The position numbers and the translations under genes were made by a program. The notes under the pieces are model-generated. The model made no database searches. It was not told the origin of the DNA and saw only the letters and a list, made by a program, of their open reading frames with translations. Positions 33,720 to 46,660 of a stretch of 64,000 bases of DNA are shown here, one piece after another. This DNA comes from Voacanga thouarsii (Eukaryota; Streptophyta; Magnoliopsida; Gentianales; Apocynaceae), in assembly GCA_026120185.1 (NCBI GenBank), contig JANUWF010001224.1:806001-870000 (forward strand), in the 5' to 3' direction. The stretch's first letter is position 1. The number at the start of each line of letters is the position of its first letter.

Positions 33720-33809
33720 ACAACTCCCTAAAGATTTAGCCAAAAATAATAAAATTGTAAAGAAATTGAACTCTTAACCATTATTTACAGCAACATCCCC
33801 AAATCTAGC

Positions 33810-34188
33810 TAAGTTTCAGTAGTTGGCAATGCTGCCATGGAAGAATTATGAGAAGATTCCAGGTCAAAATGGAGCTGTCAAGCCTGCTGTTCTGTCAACT
33901 CATCTGCAGTTCCCATCTTTGAAAGCCATGCTATCCGCTCACTCATCTTTGTTTTGCCTTCAAAATCATTGGGCAGGATTGACAGTTTATTCAGGGAAGA
34001 AGACAAATTTGAGACCAATGCATGCACCTCATCAACTGTCACCATATATAGTCCATAGTTGCTACGAAATTTTGTACACATTCTACTAAAATAGTCGCAG
34101 AGGTTGCAACTGACATTGCGGCTGCTGTCCGGTGCTCCACTGTGGCAGGGACACCTGAGGCACAAGACGATTGATGGCAGTAGGGCGA
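33810..34188 (-). pseudogene. VPS28: VPS28 (ESCRT-I subunit) pseudogene, C-terminal half
   Basis: Three adjoining minus-strand frames together read the second half of plant VPS28: a P-T-A-I-N-R-L-V segment (about 34175-34145), then S-G-V-P-A-T-V-E-H-R-T-A-A-A (after a frameshift), then, after a second shift near 34055, V-D-E-V-H-A-L-V, L-N-K-L-S-I-L-P, D-F-E-G-K-T-K-M and L-T-E-Q-Q. An in-frame TGA follows L-T-E-Q-Q-A, yet homology continues to the natural stop at 33810-33812. VPS28 belongs to the ESCRT-I complex that sorts ubiquitinated cargo at endosomes. The N-terminal half is missing and the coding part is intron-free. A processed or truncated duplicate is likely; identification is from memory of the family pattern. 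Confidence 0.82.
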
Positions 34189-34189
34189 T

Positions 34190-35343
34190 CCATTTTTGGG
34201 AAATTCTTTCATTGCACCCGGCGCATGTTGTGCTTTAAGTACTTATATAACGTACATTGAAAATTATATATGTATAATTTTATTTACATGTGATATAAAT
34301 ATTTAAAACACCGAATATATGCAAAAATTTCTCTTCATTTTTTTACCTAAACAGGTAAAATTCAGACTATGCAATGCTCACTTATAGCACTGGCTTATTA
34401 GCTTGACACTCAATGCCTAGAGATCCACCATCATAAGAATTACTTCAAGTAAATTCAAATATCAAAGCAATTGAACTCAATAGCTTTAACAAAATAGAAA
34501 TTATTCATCAGTTTAGCTAAAAACGTAAAAACTTACAGAGATTCATAATATGGTTCCTATAAATGGCATAATTATCTGCCACAATATCTGCGTTAAAAAG
34601 AAAATATCAACCAACCCTTCCAGAAAAGTTGATGCACAAAAAATAAAATTATGGTTTCGGGAAATTCTACTTCCCTTCCGTCTAAGGAAATTAACCTAAT
34701 AATTTGATCCTGATTTTCTCCCTTTCTTGTTTCCTAGCTACGCAAAAATATATAGGAGAAAGTTAGGGTTGGGTTTAGGGGTTTATCCCAAGCCCAAAGA
34801 GCAACTGCATTCCACTTTTTGATCTCAAATCACTTGGCTTTCTTAGTAGAGGACTAGTTCATGTCTCTGCACTACGCATAAAGATTTTACCCATTCTTTA
34901 AATATAATTTAGATACTTTTATTTTTAATAAAATTTATAGATAAATATTAATTATACAAAAGTTTTGAATATTTAATTATTATCATATTGGGATTTATTT
35001 AATAGAACACAAGCAAATATCAAAATTTCAACAACTTTTTTTTTATGTATGTACTATGAATGGAGGAACAAGAGTTCTCTTGTACCTTCATATACATTGA
35101 TGCTTTCTTTTTTGAAAAGCAGAAAGTAAAAGTTGGGCTATATGCAAGTGAAGGGTGAATTACCCTTCCAGTTCTTCCTTCTTAATACACTTGATAATTT
35201 CAGACCAAAATTTGATATCTAATTGCTATTTGCAAGTGAACAGTCAGCCAGGTATATTGATAATGATAAAGAGGCTTTCCTATGTATTTATTTAAGAAAG
35301 AGATCTGCTGCAGCTTCGTTAAGTGAACAGAAGAGGCTCTCTT
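34190..35343. other. Intergenic DNA
   Basis: No coding signal recognised. It is AT-rich with a G-rich GGTTGGGTTTAGGGG patch near 34,768. Confidence 0.55.
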
Positions 35344-35693
35344 CTACTTGTGTTTGTTCACTCTTTCATCCTCACTATCATTTTCATCCAAAACTACTTC
35401 CATTGATTCAAAATTGTGCTCCAACCAGCTCTTCTTGGCCTTTTCCTACAAAAAAGAGTTTTAAATTATGTAAAAATATGTATTTCTATTTCTTAAGTAT
35501 ACTAGCAACTAAGATCTTAGATAGGGATAATTTTAGTCCACTCTCTAAAGCATGAATGAACTTGAACTTAAGCATAAAAAATATTGCAATACAAGGAAAA
35601 TAAGGTAAAATTACCACCAGATGAACATTATTAAAATCAACAAACTCAATAATACGATCATGAACTAAAGCTTTGGTTCCTTAAGGGCCAAAG
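35344..35693 (-). pseudogene. C-terminal two-exon fragment of an unidentified host gene
   Basis: The minus strand has a candidate exon at 35615-35693 (acceptor TTATTAG, donor GTAATT) and a second at 35344-35445 with a strong acceptor (CTCTTTTTTGTAG). Joined in phase 0, they read a plausible charged C-terminus: H-D-R-I-I-E-F-V-D-F, then A-K-K-S-W-L-E-H-N-F-E-S-M-E, an acidic D-E-N-D-S-E-D-E tail and a stop at 35344-35346. A TAA sits inside the first exon near its start. I do not recognise the protein. The plus-strand frame at 35223-35555 is the shadow of this. Confidence 0.4.
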
Positions 35694-35699
35694 CTAATA

Positions 35700-37014
35700 A
35701 GATGTTAGAGATAAGTCCTGATGTAGAAAGAAAACTGATCTTCTCTCCTTTTCATTTTTTTTTTTTTGCCTCTACCACAGAATAAAGAATAAACCGACAC
35801 TTTCTTACAATTTGAAACTACTATCTATTCTTTCCAAGAAGGGAGAAAATATAGATAAATGTTTTGTGCTTTGGAGGGTCGGGACCTGGTCCTGTGGATG
35901 CACATGAAAATTTTATGATTTAAAAATTTTGTTAAGAGAGGAGCAATAATATATTTTTAGCTTCTGTCTATTCCAATCAATTCAAATCACCTAAAAAATG
36001 GAAGGCCTAAAAGACCATTTGAAGACTATACAAATAAGAAAAACAAACGAAATTACAAAGGTTTTAAGATGTTAAGAGGTACCATATTTTTAGACAGAAT
36101 CGAGCATAATCCTACATACATATCCAATGAAAATAGCTAATAGAGACAATGGAGCTACTATCAAGGACGATACACTTATAATGATCATAAAACTTTCATA
36201 TTCCATTTTTTTTGAAAAAACAATAATACAAAATTTGCAAATATATAAATTCAAGACAGATGACCAGCCTAGGTGGATAAATTCATGTTATTTGGATACC
36301 AACAATGTCATTATGGAGGTGTAATAAATTCTGTAGGAAATCACTGAAAGCTCTCCAGAGGAGAGGAGGGAAAAAAAAAAAGAAAGAAGCAACAGTTGTT
36401 AAAAAAAAAATTTATAATATTCCCACATAAAAATTTCATTAGAACAAACAAGCAAAAAACCAGAAAAATAACCACTTAACAAACAATTCCTTACTAGGAT
36501 TTTCAATAGACTAGAAATTCAAAAAAACCTGCTAAGCGTTTCCCATAAAGTGTCTAAGATTTTAGCAAGTTCTCAGTTGAAAAAAAATGCCATGAGAAAT
36601 ATTAGGGGATAAGGAATCACCATCAAATTCTTAACTTGATTTTGTAGTTCGCCACAAGTTTTTGGAATTCTATACAGGGCCAATATATTTCATTGTAAGT
36701 TGTTACCTCAAATAGTGAAATTGTAGGTTAATATAAAGAGGAATAGGTACCAATTTTTTACTTGTATCAATGCATCCGGGTGAATATTTAGTAATCCTTT
36801 TTTTTTAATTAATAGGTTACATTTGAAAATATATAAAAAGAGAAAAAAAATTGCTCATGAATTCATCAATCTTAAACACACATGTGCAAGGTGCAGGAAA
36901 TTCAGGAGGAGTAATCAAGGATAAAAGAATTGGAGTCCATGTAGTATAGCATCATGCTCAACGAGATTATGGACAACACTGTAGTAATAATTAAAGTATT
37001 GAATTTGCTCTAAC
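35700..37014. other. Intergenic or intronic DNA
   Basis: No firm gene. Two minus-strand segments look weakly exon-like: near 36530-36590 (reading L-A-K-I-L-D-T-L-W-E-T-L-S-R before a GT) and near 36640-36710 (I-E-F-Q-K-L-V-A-N-Y). They could be upstream exons of the unidentified gene or chance. Confidence 0.35.
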
Positions 37015-37680
37015 CTGATGAAAGTTTTTGTTGCAAGACTGCCCATTTCATAGTTTAAAAACTTGAGTACATCCAACTTCATTTCCACAACCTATATTTA
37101 TTCTCGAAAAGCATTTGAAAATAAAATAGATTTACCATACAAATTTATATATGTATAAAAGTACGATAGAAACAATGAGCTATAAACCCACCTTCTTTTT
37201 TGCTAGATGCATTGTTTATCATGTTATTCACGTAGCAAAAATCTTCAGTATGGGGGACATTTTCTTCAATTTCTCCATGTTACACATAAAAAATAAATTA
37301 ATTTATCTGACTAAGAAAGCCAGGAAAATAATGAGGTTTGTAATCATACGAGGCCACCATCATGCTTGATACACCAAGAAGCTGCTGAAGCCTAGTCTTG
37401 CTCAAAGCATGTGAAGACAGAAATCTATCTAGATAATTTACAGTAAGATAAAGCGTGTCTGAGACAAGCCTATACTCATCAGCAACCTTCACCAACCCAT
37501 CAACTAAAATTTCTATCATAGCTAGGTTTTTTTTTTTTTTAATTGTATTCATGTAATTAGGAACATGTCTCCTTTTTCCTCTATCTGAGTCATAAATCAA
37601 GATCAAATTGATAGACTCTAGCATATGGGATATCAAGTATCATGGGTTTGAATCATCTAGCCCTCAAAATGTGCTGATAA
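37015..37680 (-). pseudogene. Cyclin A (A3-like) gene remnant with exon pattern
   Basis: Three minus-strand segments read the cyclin box in order. The first (about 37680-37357) has I-P-Y-A, then after a shift K-R-R-H-V-P-N-Y-M, I-L-V-D-G-L-V-K-V-A-D-E-Y-R-L-V, D-T-L-Y-L-T-V-N-Y-L-D-R-F-L and L-L-G-V-S-S-M-M-V-A-S. The second (37280-37192) has P-H-T-E-D-F-C-Y. The third (37091-37015), with acceptor ATAG and donor CAG/GTTAG, has M-K-L-D-V-L-K-F-L-N-Y-E-M-G. The canonical tryptophan of D-W-L is glycine, a residue is inserted in L-Q-L-L-G, and the joins are out of phase. Introns remain, so it was copied or stranded as genomic DNA. The rest is missing; element E starts 70 bp upstream. Cyclin A controls S/G2 cyclin-dependent kinases. 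Confidence 0.72.
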
Positions 37681-37752
37681 AAGGTTTTCCAATTTATAAG
37701 CAACTCTTGAAGAAAATGAACATGCAATTGAAAGTAAGTTCCATATTGATAT

Positions 37753-39547
37753 TGAAGGATCAAGGGAAAAAAAAATGTAGTGAAAAATAGTAATTAAAAT
37801 TTTTTCTGAGCTAAAGTTTAGGAATACTTACTTAGGGCGTTTAACTTGAATAATCGGAATCAGATTCAAACACGACGAAACTTTCTTGATTGGAACAACG
37901 ATTTATGCTGCGGGAATACTAGCTAGATGTTGACTTCTTCACATTAAAAACTTATTACGTTTGCTAATCATTAATCTTCTAGAGTATTCTCGAACTACTA
38001 TAGACTTTTATTGGTGAAAATAGAATTAGGGTGAATTAATTGGAAGTAAAATGCAAGAGCTAATTAATGTTTAAAGGAAAAAGAACAAAGGAAGAAATGG
38101 TGGCTCTGGAAAGAAAACAATGGCTGTGTTTTTCACCATGAAAAACTTCGGTAAACCCTCTTTACTTTTCTTTCTCACGTATATAATTTGGAATCCACTA
38201 TTGTCTCCTAAAACAGAGCCAACAGCTTTCCAAAATTTTTGCACACCACTGCTGGCTTGTTATTTTCTTCCCTATATGATACGGCTATAGGATTTCCAAA
38301 ACCTCAATCGTGTCAACAAATCTCCATCAGTCATTTTTTCTAATTAGTTCAAGAATAATTAAATAACTTTTATATTAATTAATCGATTCATTTAGATTCA
38401 ATGTAAAATTATTTAAAATAATTAATTAATAAATAAATTTAATTAAATTGATCCAATTAATTATTTTAACCTAAATAAATAATTATTAGATTCCTAAAAT
38501 AATTTCTTCTAATATAAATTTTACCCAATAAGCTCATATAACAAATAAAATTGTTATTTGAGCTACTCTGATGACCAAAAGACATATTATTCTTGATTAC
38601 TAAAATGACCAAAATACTCCTACTAATAAATAGCCGCATTTTATCATTTTAAATATTCTATTTATCACCATGTGAAAATATTAACTCCAAGAATAATATT
38701 ACAACTGCAGTGTCTTCGACCTATAGGTGTAATGACAGAAATATCCCTTTACGTAATACCCATAATTGAGATAGGAAAAATGTACTAACACTTTTCTCAA
38801 TAATCTATCATCCTTTGATAACTAGTCTGATAATCCATGACTTCTTATATGTATCTACTTATTTCAGGGAGTTACTCAAAAGTATACATACTTAGTTACA
38901 TTTCCTAGAACCCTGAAATATTATTTAGAATCTCCTGAACAATCACAAGGGGACGATTTCTTCACGTAATAAAGTATAGAAATTCTATTGTACAAGTTCG
39001 TCTTAATTAACTAAAATCATACACCTCATGTATAAGGTTATTAGTCTTGCATTAAGACCTTACCTATCATACATCAAAGTAGACAAGTCCAACTTTACTA
39101 GACCACCAACTTATACTCAAGTCTTGGGTACTTATCCAAGCAGTAATAATGATAAACAAATATTTATTTATTTTAATACTTATATAAAGATTATTATGCG
39201 TGGACCGGTTTTACGTATTCCAAATACGTTTAAACTATTGGCGTAAGTAGACTACTCAGTGGTTAAAGGTAAACCATTCTTCATCTAGAAACCATAGTAT
39301 AATGATCTAAACCTTGATAAAGTGCCCAACTTCATCAATCGATCAATAATATTTTTTGTTTATGTGTTAGTAGCCCATAATCTATACTTTTATGTGGAAG
39401 CACGACCCAATAATGTAGATTACTTATTAACACACTTAGACCTTAATATGCACATATATATAAACAAACAAATATTAATGAATGAAATATTTTATTATTT
39501 TTTTAAAAATAAAAATACATTGTCTATTTTGGGTATATACAATAACA
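37753..39547 (-). repeat. 3' LTR of element E
   Basis: About 1,795 bp, aligning along its length with the F LTR at 60102-61868; both have TGAA...AACA ends on the plus strand. The sense strand upstream of it reads GTGCAAGTGAGAAAT, a degenerate polypurine tract. The duplication of E cannot be checked because its other end is outside the window. Confidence 0.8.
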
Positions 39548-41305
39548 ATTTCTCACTTGCACTAAATGAACTATGTTAGTCCAAATGTGCCTACCCATAT
39601 AACATCCAAGTGTCTACGAAATACCTTTTTTGTCAAAGGTTTGGAAAATAGGTCTGCCAGATTATTTGTAGAAGAAATTTAATCAACCAATATCTCTTAT
39701 TTCTGGATGAACTCTCAGATTAGATGATACTTCCTCCTAATGTGCTTGTCATTCTTGTGATTTCTTGGTTTCTTGTATTGTAATACAACTCCAAAATTGT
39801 CACAATATATGGTAATAGGACTGTCCATTTGTGGTAGGATTCCAAGTTTTATGAGGAACTTCCAGAGCTAAATCGCTTCTTCTGAAACTGCCACATACTC
39901 TACTTCCATGATGGAATGGTAATGTAAGATTGCTTAACACTCCTCTATGAAATAGCCCCTCCAGACAAAGTGAAAACATATCCACTAGTAGATTTTCTTT
40001 CATCTTTATCCATCTGGAAGTCTAAGTCAGTGTAACCGATAGGAACTAAATCATCAACTCTGTAAATAAGAATATAATCCTTCGTTCCCTTCAGGTACTT
40101 GAATATATGCTTTACAACTTGCCATTGTTCTTTCTCTGGGTGTTGATTGATACCTACTAATTATGCCTACTGCAAAGTAGATATTTTGCATTTTACAAAA
40201 CATGGTGTACATAAGACTTTCCACTGCCGAGACATAAGGAATCTTACTCATCCTTTTTTTTTTCTTCATGTGTCTTAGGACATTGTTTGGAAAATAAGAT
40301 CAATACGTACCTAAAGGGTATAATTATCCCTTTACACTGATCTATATTAAACCTAGCCAAATCTTATTAATATAAGTAGATTGGGAAAAGCCTAACATTT
40401 TTTATTTCTTATCTCTAAGAAACTTTATACCAAGAATATAGCTAGTTTCTCCCATATCTTTTATATTACATTAACTTGATATCCAAACTTTTATAGATGA
40501 CAATATCCCTATATCATTTTCAATGAGTAGAATGTCATCTACATAAAATACCATAATAGACACGTTTCCATCAGCCTTCCTCTATACACATGGTTCATCT
40601 ACATTTCGTATATAACCATAAGACGTTACAATCTCATTAAAACGTATGTTTCATGCAAGTGATGCTTGTTTAAGTTCATAAATGGACTTTTTAAACTTGC
40701 AGACCTTATATTCTTGGCCTTTTGCAATAAAGCCTTTAGGTTGGGTCATATAAATGTCTTCACTAAGATAGCCATTGAGAAAGGTTGTCTTGATATTCAT
40801 TTGCCATATCTCGTAGTCATAATAATATGCAATGTACTATGGACTTCAGCATGACAATAACTGAAAAGGTATCATCATAACCGATCTCTTCTTTCTGAGT
40901 ATAACTTTTTGCAACTAACCTTACTTTATAGGTTTTCACCTATTCATTTGCACATCTTTTTCTCTTGTATACCCATTGATACCTGTTTAATCCCTTTAGA
41001 AAGATTCTAGACTTGATTAAGATATATAGAATCAATTTCAGCATCCATTTCTATTTGTCATTTATCTATATCAACATCTATAATGGCCTCATCATATCTA
41101 GCGGGATCTTATTTATGATGGTAAAAGACTATTTCAAAAGCTTCTCCAGTCTATCTTTCCAAAACTCTAGATATCCTTCCACTACAACGCAGTTTATTTT
41201 GTAGAGGAATATCTAGTTGTGCCTCTTTAGATTCCTCAACTGGGGTACTAGAAGTTGAAGTATCAATTAACTTCTCTTCCAATTCGACCTTACTTGAGAC
41301 CTTAG
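39548..41305 (-). pseudogene. Element E RNase H and reverse transcriptase (heavily decayed)
   Basis: Minus-strand fragments include M-S-K-I-P-Y-V-S-A-V-E-S-L-M-Y (about 40250-40205), the Y-V-D-D site at 40534-40545, and Copia segments up to a K-V-E-L-E-E-K-L-I linker near 41290. RNase H parts are spread across frames from 39548 to 40050. Many stops and shifts; only motifs survive. Confidence 0.75.
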
Positions 41306-43142
41306 TGTTTGGATGCATACCCTCTTAGACTAGGTTTTTTTCTGAAAAACTATTTATGAAGTCTTCTTTATATTTATGCACAATTTTCATTAGAAAAGAC
41401 CATTATGTTTAAGTAAATGGTTCATGTGAATGGAGGTCTTCCACAGTAAGGTGTGAATCATGGGATACTTAATACATAAACTACTGTTCTTAACTGGATG
41501 ATGAGAATGGAAATCTCATCATAGTAAGATTATTATGTTATGAATTCTAAATATGGAATGACTTACCTTTAGCCAATGAGTAGTCTCATTTCATAACATA
41601 AGTGTATTTCGAATAAGTAGAACAAGATCTGTAGTAGTAGTTTCTAAAAGTATTATATGATAGAAATCTAGACTACTACTACTATAGTGCGGACTTGTAC
41701 TCTATAGCTTGAGTATGAATTGGTGGTTTGACGAAGTTGGAAGCGTATGCTTTAATAAACTATAGTTGAGGTTCTTTAGAAGGACTAATATACTTGTATG
41801 TTGGATATACGTAACTAGTTAGTCAAGATAGATTTGTACAAGATAGTGTTTATACTATATCGTCCCTTGTGGTTGTCCGAATAATCTAATTAGTCCTGGA
41901 GAATATGACTGGGATATTGGCTTTAAGGGAGCTCCCTTGGAAGTGAAAATATTCCAAGAAGTCGTAGATCATTGGATTAGAAATTGAAGGATGATAGATG
42001 TCTTTTAGAGAGGTGTTAGTACACTCTTTTTTCTCTAAAGGCACGACAGTGTGTAGAGGGGTATTTTAGTCATTTCACATGTAGGTCGAAGACATAGCTA
42101 CCGCAGCATTGTCTTTGGTATGAATATTTCTTTATGCTGATATTAGAAAATATTTAAAATGTAAAATACAACTATTTATATAGTATGGGTATTTTGGTCA
42201 TTTTAGTAGCCAAAGCTAAGTATCTTTTTGGATTTCGGAATAGTCCGTAAGTCTTAATTAATTTTCGGTCGAGGAAATGGTCTCAATAAAAGAGATTTTA
42301 TTTTATTCAGGAAGTCTAATTTATTTTTGGACTAGAATAAAATAAAGGAGCAAAAGAAATTAATTTTATTATTTAGTTTAATGAATTATTCAGGGCCTAA
42401 GCCTAGATTAAATAATTTAAAAAATTAACCTAGACCTAAACTAGTTAATAAAAGGCTTAAATAATTATTTTAGTTCATTTTGGCTTATTAATTATTTATT
42501 GAGTTATTTTAATAGGTTCAAGAAATAAATAATTAATGGTTATTATTTTTTGGCTTATTGGGTCCAAGAAAAATAATAAATTATTTTTGGCCTAATAACT
42601 TGGACTAAAGGATTTTTTTAATTCACGGAACAGAAGAGTTAAGGCTGAGCCAAACCTCTTCTATTGATAGCCTTCGGGAGTTTTGAAATATCAAAATCTT
42701 GGTATTTTGGTTATCAGATATAGTGAGTCTTGGCTAGGGATAACACACAGAACACACAAGGAAGAACCGGCCTTCCTCTCCTCTCTCTTTCGTTCAATTT
42801 TCTTTTTTTCCCTTGTGACTTCTTGATATGCTAATCAATAGCAAATGATCAAGAAGAGACTTTCCTAGCCTAAATTGTTTCACCAACATAAATTGGATCG
42901 TAGAATATTATGAGAAGTAAAGGGCTTCACGTTCATGCCCCAGAGGAGTATGCGGATTGCTGGTTTTCAACCGGAATCATTGTCAAGATAAGAAGCCATT
43001 CCAGTGGTTCACTCATCTTCTCAGCCAAACAAACTAACAACACGAAAAGGTATTGTTTTTTCCTTCTGCTGCACCGTGTCGCTGTGTTTTTCTGGCTTTG
43101 GTTTCATGCATGCACAGCTTCTGTTCGTTATTGAGAGTATCA
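41306..43142 (+). repeat. 5' LTR of element C
   Basis: 1,837 bp, beginning TGTTTGGATGCATACCC and ending GAGAGTATCA. It is about 64 bp shorter than its partner, mainly through an indel near the start. Confidence 0.9.
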
Positions 43143-43144
43143 AG

Positions 43145-43156
43145 TGGTATCATAGC
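43145..43156 (+). other. Primer binding site of element C
   Basis: TGGTATCATAGC, two bases after the LTR; the initiator-Met tRNA site TGGTATCAGAGC with one change. Confidence 0.8.
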
Positions 43157-43642
43157 AGGTTGCTTTGAAAGGCTTAGGATTGATACATGCTAGTTAATAA
43201 AATTGGTAAGACTAATTTTAATTAATGCCATGAGATCATTCGCTGTTTTGGTATGGATAGTTTTGTCTGTAAACCTCACGATTGAGGTATAGGAAACGCT
43301 GCAAAATTTTTTAATTCTTTGTTTAACTTTAATGTAAACCTAATTTGAAAGGGTATAGGCGGGTGTGATGTTTTTTTGATGAAAAATGTAATAAGAACCA
43401 CCTTGGATCGATCACATCAGAGTTGTTGCAGCATTTTAGAGAAAAATTGTGGACGAAATAGCGAAAAAAAAGAAGAGAAAGATGGACTGAGCCACCCAAG
43501 CCCAGCCGTCAAGCCGAGTCGAGCGCAGCACAGTCTATTTGGAGCTGAGGCAGGAGCCCAGGCTAGCCGCGGCTTCAAGCCGTAGCCGGGTCATGATGCG
43601 GCGGAGGGGGGGCTTGGGTCAGGTACCCGTGGATCATGGCCC
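43157..43642 (+). other. Untranslated leader of element C, first part
   Basis: No conserved frame. It becomes GC-rich near 43,480-43,640; the short open frame there (43376-43585) has no domain. Element D is inserted at its end, in GGCCC. Confidence 0.6.
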
Positions 43643-45167
43643 TGTTAGAATTCGTGGATTCCTAAACGCGAAAAATATCCACGAATCCCTTCTGAGGATC
43701 TAAGTAAACGATTAAGAAGATCGTAGGTTTGCAGGATTACCTCTATTTGCTGTAATCGAAATCCTTTGATTCTAATTGCGCTATTGTACGTTCAACCCGA
43801 ACAATCACCAGACGCTGCAGTATGCAAATATCCTCTATCAGATACACACAACGAACTCACTTGTTACCCAGGGAGTGCTAGCGCCTAGGGTTTGAGAGGT
43901 TTTTTTTTCCTGATGAATGGAGGCACGAATATTCTCAACAGAATTGGCACACTTAAGAAGACGGCTAGGATTTTCTTAAAACCCCACTTCGAACCTCTTA
44001 GAGTCCAACCCTAATAATATCTTATCATATTTAAATTTAAATTCAAATTAAATTAAAACTAATATAATAAGATTCTGCCATTATCTCGATAATTTAACTA
44101 ATTAATTTACCGAGTCAGATTCTTATAATCTGGATATCATCCAGATACATCGAACGTGGACATATTTTCAGATTCATTGTATCTGGTAGATTTTCTAAAT
44201 TCGATTAATTTAGACATGTTTCTAAATTCATCGAATCTGGTTACCAGAAAAATAACCTAACAAGTTCGCTTATTGTGTGACCCTATAGGTTCATTTAACA
44301 CTGGCAGTGTGCCCAAATCATATTTAAATGGCCCACAAATTATAAGTGGTTTCTAGCAAAACATTATAACTATCCAGATTAAATGAAGATCAGCGATCTC
44401 TGTGAACCAATCCATAATTTTATATTTAGTCCTTTTGTCACACGATATCCAGATTAAGCATAAGGCACGGAGCATGTCATCCTTATTAAGCTTAATCAAT
44501 TATTTCTTGATTTCATAGTAGGCTGTTTAAACAAATGATATCAATATCTTAAATTGATATATTTGAGCACGGCCATGCATTTTAACCGTCTAACTTATCA
44601 AGGGGCCCATAGATATCTCTCTCATAATTGAGAGGAAAAAATTCCTTCACAACCAATCATATTTCTCTCCTTGATTTATTCTATATCCAACAGTAGTCTA
44701 ATTTATTATCTAATTAAAGACAACTTTAGACAACGTAAAAAATATAGAATTTATCAAGTAGGAAACTATGATGAATTTAGGTCAAAGGACTTTTAATATT
44801 ATTATGGCTAGAAAGTACTTATGACATATTCTATGAAGTACTCTCACAGTGGGTCATGTCCAATACAATGTTCTCTAACATTTATTTATATTTTGACTTG
44901 ATATCACAAATATCCATGACTAGTAAAATATAGCCATCCAGTCACAAACATACTAATCTTAATTTTTTATTGTTCCAATAATAATAAATGATCATGGACA
45001 GATTTAGAATAGTCATTGTATTCATTGTTGGGTTTTACTATCAAGTCACGTACTTGATGACCACAAAACAAAATACACTATTCATGGAAAGGAAAACCTC
45101 ATATTATTATATAAAACATAACGATAATAGTATAAATATAAATTGACTCTATGGCATATCCCTAACA
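43643..45167 (-). repeat. 3' LTR of element D
   Basis: 1,525 bp, starting TGTTAGAATTCGTGG and ending CATATCCCTAACA on the plus strand. Confidence 0.95.
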
Positions 45168-46660
45168 GTCTCCCACTTGCACTAAGACCAATTTGGCATA
45201 AGCCGTAATCTCATTGATCTAGTATGACTATGATGTTTAGACGATGGGAGAGGCTTTGTCAGTGGATCTGCAATATTTTCATCAGTTAATACCTTGCATA
45301 CTTTGACATCTCATCTATCAACAATTTCTCGAATGAGATAAAAATATCTAAGTATATGTTTGGATCACTGATGTGATCTTAGTTCCTTAGCTTGTGCAAT
45401 GGCTCCATTGTTATCACAATAGAGATCCACTGGGTTCACAATACTAGGAACTACATCTAGTTCTGTAATAAACTTTTTAATCCAAACTGCTTCTTTAGTT
45501 GCAGTTGAGGCAGCGACATACTCAGCTTCTGTAGTAGAATCGGCGACGATGTCTTGCTTTGAACTTTTTCAGCTTACAGCACCTCCATTCAAACAAAATA
45601 GAAAACCTAATTGCGATCTGTAATCGTCAATGTCGGACTGAGAACTAGCATCAGTGTAATCATTTACAACTAGCTCGTCTTCTTGTCCTCCATAAACTAA
45701 GAACATATATTTAGTTCTTCTTAAATACTTCATTATGTTCTTGACAGCAGTCCAGTGTGCCTCTCCAGGGTTTGACTGAAACCTACTCATCATGCTCAAT
45801 GCATATGACACATCGGATCGAGTACATAACATAGCGTACATGATAGACCTTATAGCGGAAGCATATGGTATCTTGTTCATGCGCTGTTCATGCGCTCTTC
45901 TTCATCCTTCGTAGAAGGACTTTGAGTTTTGTTGAGCTTAATGCCATGTGACATTAGCAAGAATCCTCTCTTAGAGTCTTGCATACTGAACCTTTTCAGT
46001 ACCTTGTCAACGTATGCACTTTGATTTAATCCAATTAGCTTTCTAGATCTATCTCTATAGATCTTTATATCTAGAATATAGGCAACTTCACCTAAGTCTT
46101 TCATTGAGAAACAATTTCCCAACCATGTCTTTACACTTTATAGAGTTGGAATGTCGTTTCCAATAAGTAAGATGTCATCAACATAAAGTACCAAAATGAC
46201 TATTGCATTCCTACTTGTTTTCTTATAGACACAAGGCTTTTCTTCATTTTTGATAAAGTTAAATTCTTTAATTGCTTCATCAAAACGAAGATTCCAGCTT
46301 CGAGATGCTTGCTTCAATCCATAAATGGATCTTTGAAGCTTGCACACTTTATTAGAATTCAAAGGATCATCAAAACCCTCAGGTTGTGTTATGTACACAT
46401 CTTCGAGTAAGTTTCCATTGAGAAACGTGGTTTTGACATCCATTTGCCAAATTTCATAGTCATAATATGCTGCTATGGCAAGAAGAATTCTGATAGATTT
46501 AAGCATTACAACTGGTGAAAATGTTTTATCATAGTCTATACCATGAGTTTGTCTATAACCTTTTGCTACCAGTCGTGCTTTGTAAGTATGCACATTTCCC
46601 TCCATGTTTGTTTTCTTTTTGAAAACTCACTTACACCCAATGGTTTTTGAACCTTTAGGT
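45168..46660 (-). pseudogene. Element D reverse transcriptase and RNase H (few stops)
   Basis: The frame at 46605-46138 opens with K-A-R-L-V-A-K-G-Y-R-Q and holds Q-M-D-V-K-T-T-F-L and the catalytic Y-V-D-D at 46174-46185. After a stop near 46137 the frame resumes (46122-45877) with the S-M-K-D-L-G-E block, and RNase H follows from 45880 with P-Y-A-S-A-I and Y-T-D-A-S. A stop at 45569 precedes further RNase H sequence (a D-S-T-T-E-A-E-Y block and L-Y-C-D-N-N-G-A) running to about 45180. About three stops or shifts in 1.4 kb, much less decay than in C or E. Confidence 0.87.

Noticed and set aside
35223..35555. 110-codon plus-strand frame
   Set aside because: It overlaps, in antisense, a splice-bordered minus-strand exon with more protein-like composition; no recognisable domain on plus.
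43376..43585. 69-codon frame in the GC-rich leader of element C
   Set aside because: No domain and located in an untranslated leader; GC-rich DNA favours long chance frames.
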